DNA of 64,000 bases from Himantopus leucocephalus (lineage: Eukaryota > Chordata > Aves > Charadriiformes > Recurvirostridae). The stretch spans positions 98,462,094 to 98,526,093 of the forward strand of contig RSEF01000002.1 in NCBI GenBank assembly GCA_003993805.1. Reading direction: 5' to 3'. A model generated the notes under the pieces. That model saw only the letters and a program-made list of their open reading frames with translations, was not told the DNA's origin and made no database searches. Numbering within the stretch: the stretch's first letter is position 1; the number at the start of each line of letters is the position of its first letter. Made by a program: the position numbers and the translations under genes. Positions 61,556 to 64,000 of this stretch are shown one piece after another.

Positions 61556-61804
61556 AAAACCCCTTCTTCTCATTAGGAGTGAATTCAGTGCAAAGTCTAA
61601 GAGGAAGAACCTTCTAGGAATTTATCTTAAAAAAACCTCATTCCTAATTAAAGAAATTATTGATCCCTAAAACGCTTGANAAAACCCCTTCTTCTCATTA
61701 GGAGTGAATTCAGTGGAAAGTCTAAGAGGAAGAACCTTCTAGGAATTTATCTTAAAAACCCCTCATTCCTAATTAAAGAAATTATTGATCCCTAAAACGC
61801 TTGA
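61556..61804. repeat. 124-bp direct duplication around a single N
   Basis: Copies at 61556-61679 and 61681-61804 are equal in length, show about three mismatches, and flank the N at 61680. Probably an unmerged contig overlap. Confidence 0.92.
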
Positions 61805-62244
61805 ACTGTAAGGTGGACCATCCAAAAGAAGAAAATGTGAAAATTAAGGTTATCTGTGAAGCCTTTGTATATTTGCTTCACAGCACATGTCTCATCTGAG
61901 ACCACGGAATATCACACAGTGTTTCCCTCCTATGGAGGATGTGCCAGCTGGTAACGTCATGCCTTCTTGCTTTCTTTTTAATTGCAATTCAGCAGAGTGT
62001 TGGCCTGTATGTCACTGCCCATCCTTAATCTTTATATACATTATACCCTGCAACTTTGATTAAACTTTTAAACATTCTTCCACATCAAACTACTGTTTTT
62101 TTATTTTATTTTTTTTAATCATTGCTGCCTGTGATGTGAGTCAGAGACTGCAGTTGTTTCTGACAGCTCCTCGGAAGCTGAGCCAGGTGTCATATTTGTT
62201 TTCCATTTGTAATGCACTTCTCTGTTTTATTTCTCTGGGTTATT

Positions 62245-62373
62245 CTGTATATGTGCATGTGTATCTCTATGTGTGTATATATGTGCGTGTGTGTACATAT
62301 AACATTTCTCTGTTATATATCTGTATAGACATTACATCTATAATATGCATATTATATATGTATATGTACATAA
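62245..62373. repeat. Degenerate TG/TA microsatellite
   Basis: Alternating TG, TA and CG steps (for example GTGTGTATATATGTGCGTGT) run over about 130 bp, ending in TA-rich words. Confidence 0.8.
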
Positions 62374-62456
62374 TATCTTTCTTCTTTCTTCTTAATCTTA
62401 CCACAGTCTTTTGCATAGAATGTGTTAGAGTCTGTAGCAAAAGGAGAGGAAACAAG

Positions 62457-62485
62457 AAAAAAAAGAAAACTTTTTTTTTTTTTTT
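62457..62485. repeat. Adjacent A-run and T15 run
   Basis: An A-rich run (62457-62469, interrupted by one G and ended by C) meets 15 T residues (62471-62485), giving a short inverted repeat able to fold into a hairpin. Confidence 0.75.
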
Positions 62486-64000
62486 CAGTGGTTTGTACTG
62501 CACACAACATCTTTTGGAAGGTCCTAAACAGAAATAGTTTTTCTGCATGTAAGGCAAACTGCCAGGGTACCTGCTAGCAGATTTCGCAAAGCCTGCTACA
62601 GCACGTGGCGCTTGCATCTGAATTTCAGGCCTGCTTTGATTTCTGTTAAAGTCCAGTGCAGTCCTTCCTAAGCTGCCTGTTTTCTAAGTTTAGGAAAAAG
62701 TCTTGTGCAAAATGCACTGCATGCCTGCAGCCTGACATTATGGAGTCCTATGCTCTCATTTTTCAATTTTCCAGCTTTAATATTTTTTCCTTGTCATATT
62801 GTCCAAGAAAGTTTATTATCACTTGAAAGTTAGAAAGCATGTTTTTCACTCTTCTCATGCTTAAAAATGGCAGAAATGTCAAAACTTGTTTTTAAAGTGA
62901 TAATTTCAGACTTAAGAAGGATTGGACACCAGGAATAAAAAATGTCATGCAGCCTTCATGCCTTATCTTAAGCAAATACTGTCATTCGCATGATAACTCT
63001 ACCACAGACATGGGGCAAAAAATTGTCACTTGGGGGGGGCGCAAAAAAGAAGTCAATTTTACCGGCTTATCTGACAGCTGCTGGAACAAAAAGAATCGAT
63101 TTTGATACTAATTATAAAAAGGAAAGTTTGGTTATTTACCTAAGAGGCTTTTAGCCTTCCCAGTAATTAGACGTGTAACTATCTACCTGTAGATTTAGTG
63201 GCAGAAGTCAGTGTCATATTAGTAGTGAGTAAAATTTGTTTCTGTTAGGTGTCTCTTGAGAACGTATTCTGGAGTAGAAAAGTGACACAAAGAATTGGTA
63301 CTGGTTTGCACCTTTTTTTTTGACATTTCCTAGATAATCCAAAGAAAACTGTATATGGTGAATAAATTCTATTTCCTTCAGAAAAAGTAGTTTCTTCCGT
63401 CCAGGTAAAAAGTGTGTTGGCTCAGCAGTGAAAGAAACTTGCAGTGTCTATGCTGTATGTAGGCTGTCAATAAATAAAGAAGTTCAATTTCCAGGGCTGT
63501 CAATAAATATATTATGTATGAGTTTTTTCATTATGTTCAGATGCAACTCGAGGTATTGTCTCTGCCTTCTTGGAACTAAAGCTATTTTTCTTGACTAGAA
63601 TAGGATTCCCTTACCACATATTTGCAAATACATTGCTAATAAGCCAAAGAATTGCATTTAAAGACAGCAAACAGGTTATTTTTCTTTTCTCTTGATTCCT
63701 CTAGGTGCTTTGAGCGAACTGAAAGGTGATCTTAAACTTCTTTTTACGCTGACTTCATATACTGAGAAATGCAACGTTTATAGATAAACACTCTCACTTT
63801 TAATGAAAATTATTAGCTATCAACATTTTGCTTGGAGGCATAAGCCATAGCCCAAACTCCATTCAAATCCATTAAATATGCTTGAGACCCAGCTGTCAAT
63901 AGGCACCATGAAGTAAATTTAATTTTCAGAGTCAATACAGAGCACAGCTGCATTAAGCATAGGATAATTCTGGCACATTATTAATTTGAATGGCCATGTA

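Larger units (their letters stand above)
61805..64000. other. Unique non-coding sequence with microsatellite and candidate conserved element
   Basis: No gene is seen. The 133-codon plus frame at 62136-62537 comes from a microsatellite and is not a gene. From about 62990 to the end the text lacks repeats and carries a TGACAGCTGCTG word (63072-63083), ATCGAT, TAATTA and AGCTGTCAAT words. A 15-bp direct repeat (GGCTGTCAATAAATA) is at 63462-63476 and 63495-63509. Confidence 0.4.

Noticed and set aside
62136..62537. 133-codon plus-strand frame rich in Tyr/Ile/Val, possible membrane peptide
   Set aside because: The hydrophobic part is translated from a TG/TA microsatellite and the end from A and T runs.

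Overview
The window looks like bird genomic DNA from a gene-poor, AT-rich region (a gene desert or a very large intron). The main evidence is the repeat content. Nearly every recognisable repeat is a CR1 LINE, several with the avian-type 3' end (tandem ATTCTATG-like octamers), alongside avian-type ERVL-like LTRs, and I see no abundant mammalian-type SINEs. I found no intact protein-coding gene, tRNA or rRNA, and no CRISPR array. All open frames are short (180 codons or fewer). Those with recognisable content are decayed CR1 fragments; the rest look like chance frames.

Layout, left to right. Positions 1-618 are an LTR in + orientation with a CRE, TATA box and polyadenylation signal, followed by scraps of another LTR (about 751) and of a CR1 (about 1112-1158). 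From 1159 to 6210 there is AT-rich unique sequence with one 123-bp duplicated block. Positions 6211-9540 hold a long CR1 on the minus strand that keeps recognisable remnants of ORF1 (esterase-like) and ORF2 (endonuclease, start of the reverse transcriptase, C-terminus) but has lost the reverse-transcriptase core. A much older CR1 relic lies at 13857-14880. Unique sequence runs on to a 100-N gap at 26689-26788. A minus-strand solo LTR (28847-29610) has a candidate 5-bp target-site duplication, and a CR1 fragment follows at 29800-30203.

Further right there are short CR1 3' ends at 32678-32956 and 37679-37755. After a second 100-N gap (44537-44636) come two CR1s joined tail to tail (44637-45061 and 45093-45285) and another ancient CR1 polymerase relic (about 45640-46945). 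A second longer CR1 on the minus strand (49396-50435) also lacks the reverse-transcriptase core. A solo LTR at 55002-55347 contains the third 100-N gap, and a CR1 3' end lies at 56935-57047. The last 7 kb is unique sequence rich in homeodomain-, octamer- and SOX-like motifs and is the best place to test for conserved non-coding enhancers.

A striking technical pattern is that seven of the eight single-N positions sit exactly between two near-identical direct copies (27 to 124 bp). This looks like unmerged contig overlap, so most of these duplications are probably assembly artefacts. Two of them (1757-2004 and 61556-61804) are long enough to matter. No convincing new biological system is visible. 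The best leads are the two core-deleted CR1 copies, the tail-to-tail CR1 hairpin, the G-quadruplex tracts and the candidate enhancer blocks.
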